Shown here one piece after another: positions 35,005 to 43,147 of a stretch of 64,000 nucleotides of DNA (its first letter is position 1; every line of letters starts with the position of its first letter). Made by a program: the position numbers and the translations under genes. The notes under the pieces were generated by a model. The model was not told the origin of the DNA. It worked only from the letters and a program-made list of their open reading frames with translations, and ran no database searches. The DNA is from ZAX-1 sp046533095 (lineage in GTDB: Bacteria; Bacillota; Clostridia; Lachnospirales; Lachnospiraceae): the NCBI GenBank assembly GCA_046533095.1, contig JAJQRA010000037.1:8808-72807 (forward strand). The letters are read 5' to 3'.

Positions 35005-36168
35005 TTAAAAGCTAATTGCCTTTTTGTTGCAAAGCGCACCGCAAAGTCCACAGGAAATGCAAATATTTTCATCAACAACTGCCTTTTTATCTACCAGTTT
35101 AATGGCTCGGCAACTTCCAATTTTTTCACATGCACCACAGCCTACACATTTATCTTTGTCAACTTTAGCCTTATTTTTGGTGTATTCCATGGCATCGGTA
35201 GTAACCAAGTTTTCGAGTGCGATACCCCGCATTTGATCAATGGATTCATACCCTTGCTCTTCCATGAATTTTTCCAATCCGGCAACCATTTTCTTAAGGT
35301 ATGGATAACCTTCCCAAAGTAGCTTTGTACAGACTGTCGTTAGCGATGACCCAAACATAATACTCTCAACAGCGTCTTCCCATGAAGCTATACCGCCACC
35401 GCCTGCAATCGGTATCTTGTTATTTTGAGCACACAACGCAACAAACCGGTTTGAATATTGTTTATTGATTGGACCAACTGCTGCACCCATAGCGCATTTT
35501 GTCATAGTTCCCATGTTGATTGCTCCATGTCTGTAAATATCAATCGGAGGCGCTGCCAAATATCCGGTGTTTATTACAACTCCATCAACCTTTGCACGTT
35601 CTATTGCACTGTAAACCTGTAAAACATCTGGTACATCTGGTGAAATTTTAGGGATGACCGGAATCTTAACTGCATTTTTAACAGCTGCTGAAACTTGTTC
35701 GCATAATTCAGGATTTTTACCAACACCGGCACCTACTTTTATTTTTTTGCCGGCATCAGGAGCCTGATTAAAATTTGGACAGTTAAAATTAAGTTCAAGC
35801 GCATGTGCCCCGGCTTGCTCTAGCGCCTTGCCTAGTTTAACCCATCCGTCTAGGTCTTCACCAGGACCTGCCATGTTTGCCCAGATAACAAGGTCTGTCG
35901 CCTCGCGGGCTTTTCGTACAAGTTCAAGTCCATCTTCAAAATCATTGCGTTTGTCACTCGGATTAAATTGGTACATCCCTTTAACACCATACATTTTACG
36001 CACGCCCTGAATCGGTTGTATCAACATTGTCAATTTTGTACTGACTGCACCGGCGCCATTTTCCTCTGCCTGCTTAATTAAGTCAGGACTATCGGTCAAT
36101 GGACTTGAACCAATAACAAATGGGGTGTTATAGGTGATCCCGGCAATCGTTTGCGTTAATCTACTCAT
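35005..36168 (-). CDS. PreA-like dihydroorotate/dihydropyrimidine dehydrogenase family protein with ferredoxin tail
   Basis: 387 residues from the ATG at 36168, after AGGAGGG. FMN barrel of the class I/PreA group (NFNCPNFN with the catalytic Cys, VIPKISPDV, IAGGGGIASWEDA) followed from about residue 330 by two cluster motifs, CVGCGACEKIGSC and CISCGLCGALC. PreA normally needs the flavoprotein PreT to take electrons from NADPH; no preT is here, so another ferredoxin or flavodoxin partner is implied. As first gene of the leftward operon it probably reduces or oxidises an unsaturated ring or enoyl intermediate. Confidence 0.88.
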   Translation of the reverse strand: MSRLTQTIAGITYNTPFVIGSSPLTDSPDLIKQAEENGAGAVSTKLTMLIQPIQGVRKMYGVKGMYQFNPSDKRNDFEDGLELVRKAREATDLVIWANMAGPGEDLDGWVKLGKALEQAGAHALELNFNCPNFNQAPDAGKKIKVGAGVGKNPELCEQVSAAVKNAVKIPVIPKISPDVPDVLQVYSAIERAKVDGVVINTGYLAAPPIDIYRHGAINMGTMTKCAMGAAVGPINKQYSNRFVALCAQNNKIPIAGGGGIASWEDAVESIMFGSSLTTVCTKLLWEGYPYLKKMVAGLEKFMEEQGYESIDQMRGIALENLVTTDAMEYTKNKAKVDKDKCVGCGACEKIGSCRAIKLVDKKAVVDENICISCGLCGALCNKKAISF

Positions 36169-36512
36169 TATTAGAGCCCTCCTCGTATACATACAATACT
36201 ACCAACAAGCATTCGGCTTATATAGATTAGTCTAATGCATATAACCAAAGAATTAAAGTGAAGATATTTCCAAAATGTCATAAATGTACACAACCTACCG
36301 CAAACCTCTTTGTTTTTTGTAATATTATGCTATTATGAAATAGTAATAATAACTGTTAACCGTATCTCCCTTGCGTTACTGCGTATCTATTTGAAAGCAA
36401 TCATCATCGTTATCGCTTGCCTGCCTTACTCGCGTTACTGGGGTACTGAATGGTTTATTCGTTAATTTACGATTATTACATTTATTATTATATTTTAAGG
36501 AAGGAGATGTTT
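36169..36512. promoter_or_regulatory. Divergent intergenic control region with palindrome
   Basis: This gap separates the leftward hydratase/TRAP operon from the rightward dehydrogenase/transketolase operon. A perfect 5+1+5 palindrome ATTAGTCTAAT lies at 36226-36236, just upstream (minus strand) of a TATATA that could be a -10. The rest is AT-rich with short direct repeats of a gcgttactg type. I could not fix promoters with confidence. Confidence 0.4.
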
Positions 36513-37529
36513 GTGGTGAAAAAAATGAAACAGCTCTGGTTTGAATCAGAAAACACTGTGGCACTTCGCACAGTAGATGTACCAGATGTAAAACCAGGGC
36601 AAGTCAAAGTAAAAATTGCCTACGCAGCCCTATGTGCGACAGATGTACACCAAGTTACAATGGGGGTTTTAGGTGCAAAACCACCGATGCCGCTAGGACA
36701 TGAAGCGTCCGGCATCATTGAGGAGCTAGGGGCAGGAACGGAGCACAGCGGATTTAAAGTTGGCGACAAAGTCTGCCTTTTCCCAGTCAGCTTTTGTGGA
36801 ATTTGTCCACAATGTAAACAGGGGCGGCCTCAATATTGTGAAAATGCCCAGACCACAGGTGCCTTTGCAGAATATGTAGTAACGGATGCCAGTGCGGTAT
36901 TTAAAATACCCGATGACGCAAATCTGCAACATTTTTCCCTTGTCGAGCCTGCAAACTGTACACTGCGCGCCATGGATTTGGCACCTATTCCCCACGGAGC
37001 CACCGTAGCGGTATCCGGCATCGGTGGCATCGGCGGAATTTTACTAAATCAGGTAATTTTGTCCGGTGCTGCAAAAATCACAGCAATTGACCCCGTAGAA
37101 GACAAGCGTAAGATGGCTCTTTTAATGGGTGCCCAATATGCCATCAACCCTTTTGAAGGAGATTTGGTAGAACAAGCTCTAAAAATTACCGATGGTGCCG
37201 GTTTCGACTTTGTTTTTGAAGTATCCGGTTCCCCGAAGGCCGCCCCTCCAGTACTAAAAATGTTGGCTCGTTGTGGAACAGCAGTTTATTTTGCCGTTTA
37301 TCCGCCGAAATACGAAATGCCACTGAGCCTCTATGATTTGTACTTAAAAGAAGGCCGGATTCAAACCGTGTTCACAACTCCAAGCATTATGCCCCGTACA
37401 ATTAACCTAATCCCTCGGATGCAGCTGGATAAAATAATTGGCAAGGTTATGCCTCTTGATGAAGCAGTAGAAGGCTTTGTGCTTTTTGAAAAATCAATTT
37501 ATCCAAAAATTCTACTGGATTGTAATTAA
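36513..37529 (+). CDS. Zinc-type medium-chain alcohol/polyol dehydrogenase
   Basis: About 338 residues. AAGGAG is followed by GTG codons at 36513 and 36516; ATG 36507 and ATG 36525 are alternatives. Catalytic zinc ligands in LCATDVHQ and LGHEASG; structural zinc CGICPQCKQGRPQYC; NAD site VAVSGIGGIGGILLN. Oxidises a secondary alcohol such as a polyol. The enzyme family is sure, the substrate is not. First gene of the rightward operon. Confidence 0.9.
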   Translation: MVKKMKQLWFESENTVALRTVDVPDVKPGQVKVKIAYAALCATDVHQVTMGVLGAKPPMPLGHEASGIIEELGAGTEHSGFKVGDKVCLFPVSFCGICPQCKQGRPQYCENAQTTGAFAEYVVTDASAVFKIPDDANLQHFSLVEPANCTLRAMDLAPIPHGATVAVSGIGGIGGILLNQVILSGAAKITAIDPVEDKRKMALLMGAQYAINPFEGDLVEQALKITDGAGFDFVFEVSGSPKAAPPVLKMLARCGTAVYFAVYPPKYEMPLSLYDLYLKEGRIQTVFTTPSIMPRTINLIPRMQLDKIIGKVMPLDEAVEGFVLFEKSIYPKILLDCN

Positions 37530-37629
37530 AAATGCCTGGAGACTTTCATGTTAACACTACATGACATGAAGTACCCTACACTATTTAACGATTGTAATTA
37601 AGAATGACTGGAGGCTGATATGTTAACAG
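37518..37629. repeat. 72-bp duplication carrying a gene end and the next gene's start
   Basis: Copies at 37518-37557 and 37590-37629 share gattgtaattaa(a/g)aatg, a ggag site, and atgttaaca. The first holds the true end of the dehydrogenase (DCN-stop) and a dead ATG; the second holds a copied DCN-stop and the true start of the aldo/keto reductase. Confidence 0.88.
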
Positions 37630-38588
37630 GTAAAATAAAATGTAAAGATGGTGAACTTACCTTATCCCGTATTATCCTAGGAGCCGGACGTTTCGGTTCC
37701 GCTACGCCGCTCGATCTTTCCTATGAAATGCTTGATAAGTATTATGAAGCGGGCGGACGCACTCTAGACACTGGCAGAGCCTATATGGCATGGGTACACA
37801 ACGGTGCGTCTAAAAGTGAAAAAACCGTTGGCGACTGGATAAGGGACAGGGGCGTGAAAGATATGTCTATCGTTACAAAATGTGCCCACCCGGAGCTTCG
37901 CGATATGAATAAATCACGTCTGTCGCCGGACTGCTTATCGTATGATATCAATACCAGTCTGGCCGTATTGCGCGTAGACAGCGTAGATTGCTTATTGCTT
38001 CATCGAGACGATACAGCCGTTCCGGTTGGAGAAATTATGGACACGCTAGACCAATTTATCAACGAAGGTCTTGTCCGGTCAATTGGAGCTTCTAATTGGA
38101 GCATTGCACGAATATGCGAAGCCAATGAATATGCCAAAAAACACGGGAAAACACCTTTCACGATATCCCAGATCCAGTGGAATATGGCAGAAAACCAACA
38201 GGAAAACTTGCTTGATCCAACTTGCCTTTGCATGACCGATAAAGAATACGAGGGCTACCTTAAAGCAAACATTTCCGTTATGGCCTATTCTTCTCAGGCG
38301 GTTGGTTTCTTTTCCAAATTTCTCTCAGGTAATGTAGAGAGTATGCGGCCTCGCACGAAAGTATATGTTACTCCGGAAAATATACGGCGGGCAAAGCGGG
38401 TAGAGCAGATATGCGCACAGCTTTCATGTACTCCCGAAGCGCTTTGCATCGCATATATTACTTCTAATCCCGTTGACGGTTATGCGGTTATCGCCAATTC
38501 CAGCATGAAACAAATGGAAGAATCTTTAGCTGCAGCAGATTTTACCATTGACCAAGAAACAATGGACTCAATTACAAAATTTAATTAA
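37620..38588 (+). CDS. Aldo/keto reductase
   Basis: 322 residues. Asp and Tyr in GRTLDTGRAYMAW, Lys in IVTKCAHPE and His in CLLLHRDDTAV make up the catalytic tetrad. The C-terminal cofactor region AVIANSSMKQMEESL is family-typical. Belongs to the larger beta-barrel reductases of the YajO/Tas kind rather than AKR5. TGGAGG precedes the ATG. Likely reduces a keto-sugar in the same route as its dehydrogenase neighbours. Confidence 0.88.
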   Translation: MLTGKIKCKDGELTLSRIILGAGRFGSATPLDLSYEMLDKYYEAGGRTLDTGRAYMAWVHNGASKSEKTVGDWIRDRGVKDMSIVTKCAHPELRDMNKSRLSPDCLSYDINTSLAVLRVDSVDCLLLHRDDTAVPVGEIMDTLDQFINEGLVRSIGASNWSIARICEANEYAKKHGKTPFTISQIQWNMAENQQENLLDPTCLCMTDKEYEGYLKANISVMAYSSQAVGFFSKFLSGNVESMRPRTKVYVTPENIRRAKRVEQICAQLSCTPEALCIAYITSNPVDGYAVIANSSMKQMEESLAAADFTIDQETMDSITKFN

Positions 38589-38690
38589 AAGCTCCACTAC
38601 AAAAGCAAATTACAAAATTCAATTAAAACACACAATTATATAATGCAATTAAAACACGCAATTACAAAACCTTTATAAAAACAGAAAGGA
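38570..38690. repeat. Degenerate copies of the aldo/keto reductase gene end
   Basis: attacaaaa(t)ttcaattaaaa, the codons ITKFN-stop, recurs three or four times between the gene end and the transketolase ribosome-binding site, with growing degeneracy. Copies are 25-35 bases apart. Confidence 0.75.
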
Positions 38691-38700
38691 GTAGGATATT

Positions 38701-39570
38701 ATGCATAAATATGCAGTAGATACTGCACTTGTTCAAAAGCTGGAGGATAAATGCGTAGACATCCGCAAAAATCTTTTGCAATTTATTTATCGTATCGGCA
38801 TGGGCCACCTAGGCGGAGAACTTTCAATGGTTGAAGTGGCTGTAGCGCTTTATTACGAATACATGAATTACAATCCTAAGGATCCTAAATGGGAGTCAAG
38901 GGACCGCTTGATCTTAAGCAAGGGGCATTGCAGTGAAACCCTATATACTATATTCTCTGACCTTGGTATGTTTACCGTCGATTTCATGGTAGAACACTTT
39001 GAAACATTGGATACCGCCATGTTTGGTATGCATAGCAACCGCAAATATGTACCTGCAATTGAAGCTTCGGCAGGATCCTTAGGGCATGGGTTGCCTATCG
39101 CTTTAGGGCTTGCCCTTGGTGCACGGCAACAACGCAAATTATGGCGTACGTTTGTTATTGTCGGCGATGGTGAAATAAATGAAGGTACCAATTGGGAAGC
39201 AATTATGGCGGCAGGCCATCATCAGCTTGGCAATCTGGTTGCCATCATCGATAAAAATCAATTGCAAATGACAGGTTCCACAAACGAGGTAATGAGCCTT
39301 GACCCGATGGATAAAAAACTTGAAGCTTTCGGTTGGGAAGTAATTGAAATTGACGGCAACGATATGTACTCGGTCTGTGAAGCATTGCAATCGCTTCCCC
39401 CGGCTGACCCTTGGGTACGAAGAAAACCTATTTTTATTATCTCTAACACGGTAAAAGGTAAAGGCGTTTCCTTCATGGAAGGAAATGTAAATTGGCATGG
39501 CGGTGGAATCGCTAAAGAAGAGCTAGAACAGGCACTTCGTGACATAGAAAACAGTAGGAAGGTGAGGTAA
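38701..39570 (+). CDS. Transketolase, N-terminal (TPP-binding) subunit
   Basis: 289 residues. Split transketolase: this half binds thiamine diphosphate through GDGEINEGTNWEAIMAAGHH...DKNQ and includes HLGGELSMVEV, SKGHCSETLY and GSLGHGLPIALG. AAAGGAG precedes the ATG. The partner half starts two bases after the stop. Archaeal and many anaerobe transketolases are split this way. Acts on keto-sugars, passing a two-carbon unit; the exact donor is unknown. Confidence 0.95.
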   Translation: MHKYAVDTALVQKLEDKCVDIRKNLLQFIYRIGMGHLGGELSMVEVAVALYYEYMNYNPKDPKWESRDRLILSKGHCSETLYTIFSDLGMFTVDFMVEHFETLDTAMFGMHSNRKYVPAIEASAGSLGHGLPIALGLALGARQQRKLWRTFVIVGDGEINEGTNWEAIMAAGHHQLGNLVAIIDKNQLQMTGSTNEVMSLDPMDKKLEAFGWEVIEIDGNDMYSVCEALQSLPPADPWVRRKPIFIISNTVKGKGVSFMEGNVNWHGGGIAKEELEQALRDIENSRKVR

Positions 39571-39572
39571 CG

Positions 39573-40541
39573 ATGGCTGCACAAACTACATTTAATTTTG
39601 ATCAAATGCTTTCAAACGCAAGAGAAGCCTATGGCGAAGAGCTAATGCAATTAGCTGATGAGGGACGTGATTTTTATTTTACTTATACCGACAATGTCGC
39701 TCCTTCCTCCTCTGCGGGAAAATTTATTAAAAAATATCAAGACCGTTGTTTTAATTTCGGTATCGCGGAAGCCAATCAAGTTGGTGCATCCGCCGGACTT
39801 GCATTGTCTGGGAAAGTTGTTTTCTCACAAGTGTTTGGACCGTTCCTTTCCTTACGGGCAGCTGACCAAATCCATACGGATATCGCTTATAATGATGTAA
39901 ACGTTCGTCTAATCGGCACCCATGCAGGTGTAACAGCCGGGGGCGGCCCAACGCATAATTGCGTCTGTGACCTCGCTCTTTATCGGGCGATTCCAAACCT
40001 AACCATAGTTGTTCCCGCAGATGCCGGACAATGTATCAAAGTAATCCGCCAATCCCTTGATTTTCAGGGTCCAATGGTTATTCGTATCGACCGTGGCGGC
40101 TCTCCAAACGTCTATGCCAACAACGATTATGAATTTGAATTTGGCAAAGCCATCGAAACGGTCAGTGGGAAAGATTTGACCATTGTTTCTACCGGTTCAA
40201 GCGTTTATTGGTCAATGATGGGAGCAAAAATCCTGAAAGATAAACATGGCATCAATGCTAGGGTAATCGACATGCATACCATCAAACCGCTAGATACTGA
40301 TATCTTGCTACGTTGCGCTAAGGAAACCGGCAACATCGTAACGGTTGAAGAACATTCCATCAACGGCGGACTAGGCAGCGCAGTTGCAGAAGTTTTAATG
40401 GAAGCAGGCTTTAGCGGAAAATTTAAACGCATCGGGCTACCGGATCAATTTGCAATATTAGGTGGCGTAGATGAAGTTTACCATTACTACAAAATGGATC
40501 CAGAGGGAATCGCTGCACAGGTTGCAGAGCTATTAAAATAG
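39573..40541 (+). CDS. Transketolase, C-terminal (pyrimidine-binding) subunit
   Basis: 322 residues: the Pyr domain with FNFGIAEANQVGASAGLAL (the catalytic Glu of this family) and HAGVTAGGGPTHNCVCDLALYR, then the transketolase C-terminal domain with EEHSINGGLGSAVAEVL. A GGTGAGG site lies across the end of the first half. Together with the upstream gene it makes a full enzyme. Confidence 0.95.
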   Translation: MAAQTTFNFDQMLSNAREAYGEELMQLADEGRDFYFTYTDNVAPSSSAGKFIKKYQDRCFNFGIAEANQVGASAGLALSGKVVFSQVFGPFLSLRAADQIHTDIAYNDVNVRLIGTHAGVTAGGGPTHNCVCDLALYRAIPNLTIVVPADAGQCIKVIRQSLDFQGPMVIRIDRGGSPNVYANNDYEFEFGKAIETVSGKDLTIVSTGSSVYWSMMGAKILKDKHGINARVIDMHTIKPLDTDILLRCAKETGNIVTVEEHSINGGLGSAVAEVLMEAGFSGKFKRIGLPDQFAILGGVDEVYHYYKMDPEGIAAQVAELLK

Positions 40542-40562
40542 AAGCACTTTCCTATAATATGA

Positions 40563-40615
40563 AAAACGGTACGAAAATTGAACCATATATTATTGAACAT
40601 TAACCGTACCGTTTT
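40563..40615 (+). terminator. Weak intrinsic terminator or operon hairpin
   Basis: AAAACGGTAC and GTACCGTTTT are ten-base perfect complements, 33 bases apart, in the gap between the transketolase and the second dehydrogenase. The loop is long and only a short T run follows, so read-through is likely. Confidence 0.5.
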
Positions 40616-40662
40616 AAACCTTTCACAAAACACGAATCAGCAGATAAAAGGAGTTCAGAAAT

Positions 40663-41721
40663 ATGAAATCAGTAACTGTTGTAAAAGTCGGCAGCTTAAA
40701 AGACCCTGACATTAACACAAGGGGCAAAATTCAGGTGCTTGACATTTCTGAACAGCCTCTTGGGGAAGAAGATGTAAAAATCAAAATTGCCTATTGCGCA
40801 ATTTGCGGTTCAGATCCTCATTTGGTTGAAAATATATTTGGATGGGACTTGCCTTTTGGGTTAGGCCATGAAATTTCAGGCGTTATCGTAGAACTTGGAC
40901 CAAAAACCACGAAAAAAGGACTAAAAATAGGCGACCGCGTAGCTGGGAATTTTCTGCGCTTTTGCGGAACCTGCTATTATTGCCAAAACGGACAGCAACA
41001 ATTTTGCGAACATAGCGGTGAATACAACCGTCCGGGCATGTCTGAATATATTGTATGGCATGAATCGCAAGTATACAAATTACCGGACGATATCAGCTTA
41101 AAAACCGGCTGTTTATTAGAACCTGTATCCATTGTGGTACGCCTTATGGATAAGATTAAGATGCATATTGGCCAACGTGTCGCAATCTGCGGTGGCGGGC
41201 CGATTGGATTGCTGTCGGTCCAGGCTGTTAAAATGATGGGTAGTACCGACCTGACCTTGATTGAACCAATCGAACCACGTAGAAAACTTGCTGAAAAATT
41301 TGGTGCTGACCACACAGTTGATCCACTGCGGCAAAATGTTACGGACGTAGCAATGAAATTAACCGATGGCAAGGGATATGACGTTGTGATCGACTGCTCC
41401 GGTTCCGTAAAGGCTGTTGGTGCACTACCGGGAATCACGGCAAAAGGTGGCACACTGATTTTTGCGGCCATGTATCCAAATAATTTTGAATTGCCGGTGA
41501 ATTTATATCAATTTTGCTACTCCAGCGAACTTACCATCAGCGGCTTGTTTGTAGCACCTTATGCATTCCCCCATGCCGCACAGATTTTACACCGCTTTCA
41601 ACTAGAAGATTTCACTGGCACCGTATTTGATTTAGACGAGGCCGAGGCCGCTTTTACAGCGCAAATATCCGGGGAATACCCCAAAATATTGATCCGATGT
41701 AACCAGATTGACGAAACATAA
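40663..41721 (+). CDS. Zinc-type medium-chain alcohol/polyol dehydrogenase
   Basis: 352 residues with AAAGGAG before the ATG. Catalytic zinc CAICGSDPHL and GLGHEISG; structural zinc CGTCYYCQNGQQQFC; NAD site VAICGGGPIGLLSVQ and acidic IEPIEPRRKLAEKFGA. Similar in plan to the enzyme at 36.5 kb but only moderately alike, so the two probably handle different substrates. Starts about 120 bases after the transketolase. Confidence 0.92.
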   Translation: MKSVTVVKVGSLKDPDINTRGKIQVLDISEQPLGEEDVKIKIAYCAICGSDPHLVENIFGWDLPFGLGHEISGVIVELGPKTTKKGLKIGDRVAGNFLRFCGTCYYCQNGQQQFCEHSGEYNRPGMSEYIVWHESQVYKLPDDISLKTGCLLEPVSIVVRLMDKIKMHIGQRVAICGGGPIGLLSVQAVKMMGSTDLTLIEPIEPRRKLAEKFGADHTVDPLRQNVTDVAMKLTDGKGYDVVIDCSGSVKAVGALPGITAKGGTLIFAAMYPNNFELPVNLYQFCYSSELTISGLFVAPYAFPHAAQILHRFQLEDFTGTVFDLDEAEAAFTAQISGEYPKILIRCNQIDET

Positions 41722-41733
41722 GGAGGCGATTCT

Positions 41734-42840
41734 TTGACACAGATTATGGGCTGCTGCAACCGCTATGTACAAGGTTACGGCGAGCTTGACAACCTAAAGA
41801 AGCACATCTCATGGATGGGTAGCCGTTTCCTTGTTATGGCAAGTAAAAACCGCCTTGCCAGTTTACGAGAACGAATCGCACAAGCCATGGGGGCAGAAAC
41901 AAATCTTACCTTTGCACAATTTGACGGCGAATGCAGTTGGGATACAATCAACCCGCTGATTGCTCTAGCGAAGGAATGTGGCGCAGATGCAGTTTTAGGC
42001 ATCGGTGGCGGTAAAGTGGCGGACGCGGCTAAGGTTGTCGCCTATAAAAGCGGTGCGGCATCCGTTATTATTCCAACGGTTGCATCTAGTGACGCTTCTA
42101 CCAGTTCCGCTTCACTCATTTACGATGATCATGGCGTTATGGTAGATAAGCTTAGCTATCATAAAAGTCCGGAGCTGGTTCTGGTTGATACGCAAATTAT
42201 CCTCCATGCACCGGTTCGCCTTTTTGTTTCGGGAATGGGCGATGCATTATCCACCTATGTTGGCGCAAAAGTTTGTCAGGACAATTATTTTGACAGCCAT
42301 TTTGATGCAAAGGGCACGCGCACGGCGTTGGAAATTGCAAAACTATCCTATGAATTGCTATTGGAATATGGATTGCAGGCAAAAAAAGCTGTTGAACAAA
42401 AAGCATACACTCATGCTTTTAACACGATTACAGAAGTCAATATCCTTATGAGCGGATTAGGCTTTGAAAACAACGGCAGTTCTTCCGACCATTGCTTTTT
42501 TTCTAGTATGCAAGCACTGACCGAACGGCGTCCCCATGCCTATCATGGAGAAGGAGTTGCTTTTTCCACCTGTTGTCAGTTTGTTATGCAGGGAACTGAA
42601 AATATCGCATTAGATAGGCACTTTCGTTTTTGCCTAGATGTTGGACTGCCCATTACATTTGAGGACTTAGGGCTTTTCGAGCCTACCGAAGAAGAACTTT
42701 CCATTATGACGAAAGAAGCTCTTAAAAAAACGTCAATGCGTAAACAGCCTTTTGAAGTAACTTATGAAAAAGTATACGGTGCCTATAAGACAGCTGACTC
42801 TATCGGCAAGCTTTATAAATCTGGTGGACGATTGGCCTAA
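41734..42840 (+). CDS. Iron-containing dehydrogenase, glycerol dehydrogenase-like
   Basis: 368 residues. TTG start with AGGAGG seven bases before. GldA-like group III dehydrogenase: NAD site GIGGGKVADAAK, PTVASSDASTS, and metal ligands Asp in GMGDALSTY, His in SSSDHCFFSS and His in AYHGEGVAF. Interconverts glycerol and dihydroxyacetone in its best-known relatives. It is the last gene of the rightward module, followed by a strong terminator. Confidence 0.93.
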   Translation: MTQIMGCCNRYVQGYGELDNLKKHISWMGSRFLVMASKNRLASLRERIAQAMGAETNLTFAQFDGECSWDTINPLIALAKECGADAVLGIGGGKVADAAKVVAYKSGAASVIIPTVASSDASTSSASLIYDDHGVMVDKLSYHKSPELVLVDTQIILHAPVRLFVSGMGDALSTYVGAKVCQDNYFDSHFDAKGTRTALEIAKLSYELLLEYGLQAKKAVEQKAYTHAFNTITEVNILMSGLGFENNGSSSDHCFFSSMQALTERRPHAYHGEGVAFSTCCQFVMQGTENIALDRHFRFCLDVGLPITFEDLGLFEPTEEELSIMTKEALKKTSMRKQPFEVTYEKVYGAYKTADSIGKLYKSGGRLA

Positions 42841-42905
42841 CATTAAAATTTAGCACTCAAATTTAATTAAGCATTAAAATTCAAACTTTCTACCACATTT
42901 ACTAT

Positions 42906-42954
42906 GAAATGAAAAACACACTGCTTTTACACATGGCAGTGTGTTTTTCATTTC
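42906..42954. terminator. Strong bidirectional terminator
   Basis: Perfect 19-base arms (42906-42924 and 42936-42954) around an eleven-base loop, with T5 inside the 3' arm. It separates the catabolic block from the iron-uptake operon. Confidence 0.93.
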
Positions 42955-42973
42955 AAATCTTTTTAAAAACCTA

Positions 42974-43029
42974 TTGACAAGCCCCGAATTGTATGTTAAT
43001 CTATATTTTAGTTAGTGTTTGCTAACTAA
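42974..43029 (+). promoter_or_regulatory. Promoter with metal-regulator-like operator upstream of the FTR1 gene
   Basis: TTGACA (42974-42979) and TAATCT (42997-43002) are 17 bases apart. Starting six bases after the -10 is an inverted repeat, TTAGTTAG (43008-43015), six-base spacer, CTAACTAA (43022-43029). The half-sites recall DtxR/IdeR boxes (TTAGGTTAG-type), so iron-dependent repression is likely, but the spacer is not the DtxR one. Confidence 0.65.
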
Positions 43030-43075
43030 TTCCGATTAAACAGCCTCATCAAAGAGGTTCTTTATTTGTGTCTCG

Positions 43076-43091
43076 GTTAGCTATTGCTAAC
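43076..43091 (+). promoter_or_regulatory. Second GTTAGC/GCTAAC inverted repeat before the FTR1 gene
   Basis: GTTAGC-TATT-GCTAAC lies in the leader, about 55 bases before the start codon. It shares the GTTAG core of the first site and may be a second regulator site or a short RNA hairpin. Confidence 0.5.
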
Positions 43092-43147
43092 AAATATTCC
43101 TGCGTTTTGATTCGCATGGACGAACGCTTCTGGAAAGGAGGGAAAAA

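Noticed and set aside
24453..36168. Nicotinate fermentation cluster, suggested by DmdAB-like hydratases
   Set aside because: No hydroxynicotinate reductase, enamidase, 2-methyleneglutarate mutase or methylitaconate isomerase genes are present.
36466..36494. TTTACG-17-TATATT promoter before the first dehydrogenase
   Set aside because: Transcription would begin at or inside the ribosome-binding site, so the match is probably chance in AT-rich DNA.
40977..41471. Long open frame on the minus strand (164 codons)
   Set aside because: Antisense to the second zinc dehydrogenase, whose motifs and start are clear.
36513..42840. Sulfosugar breakdown by a transketolase route
   Set aside because: No sulfosugar isomerase, sulfolactaldehyde dehydrogenase or sulfonate exporter was seen, so the idea has no positive support.
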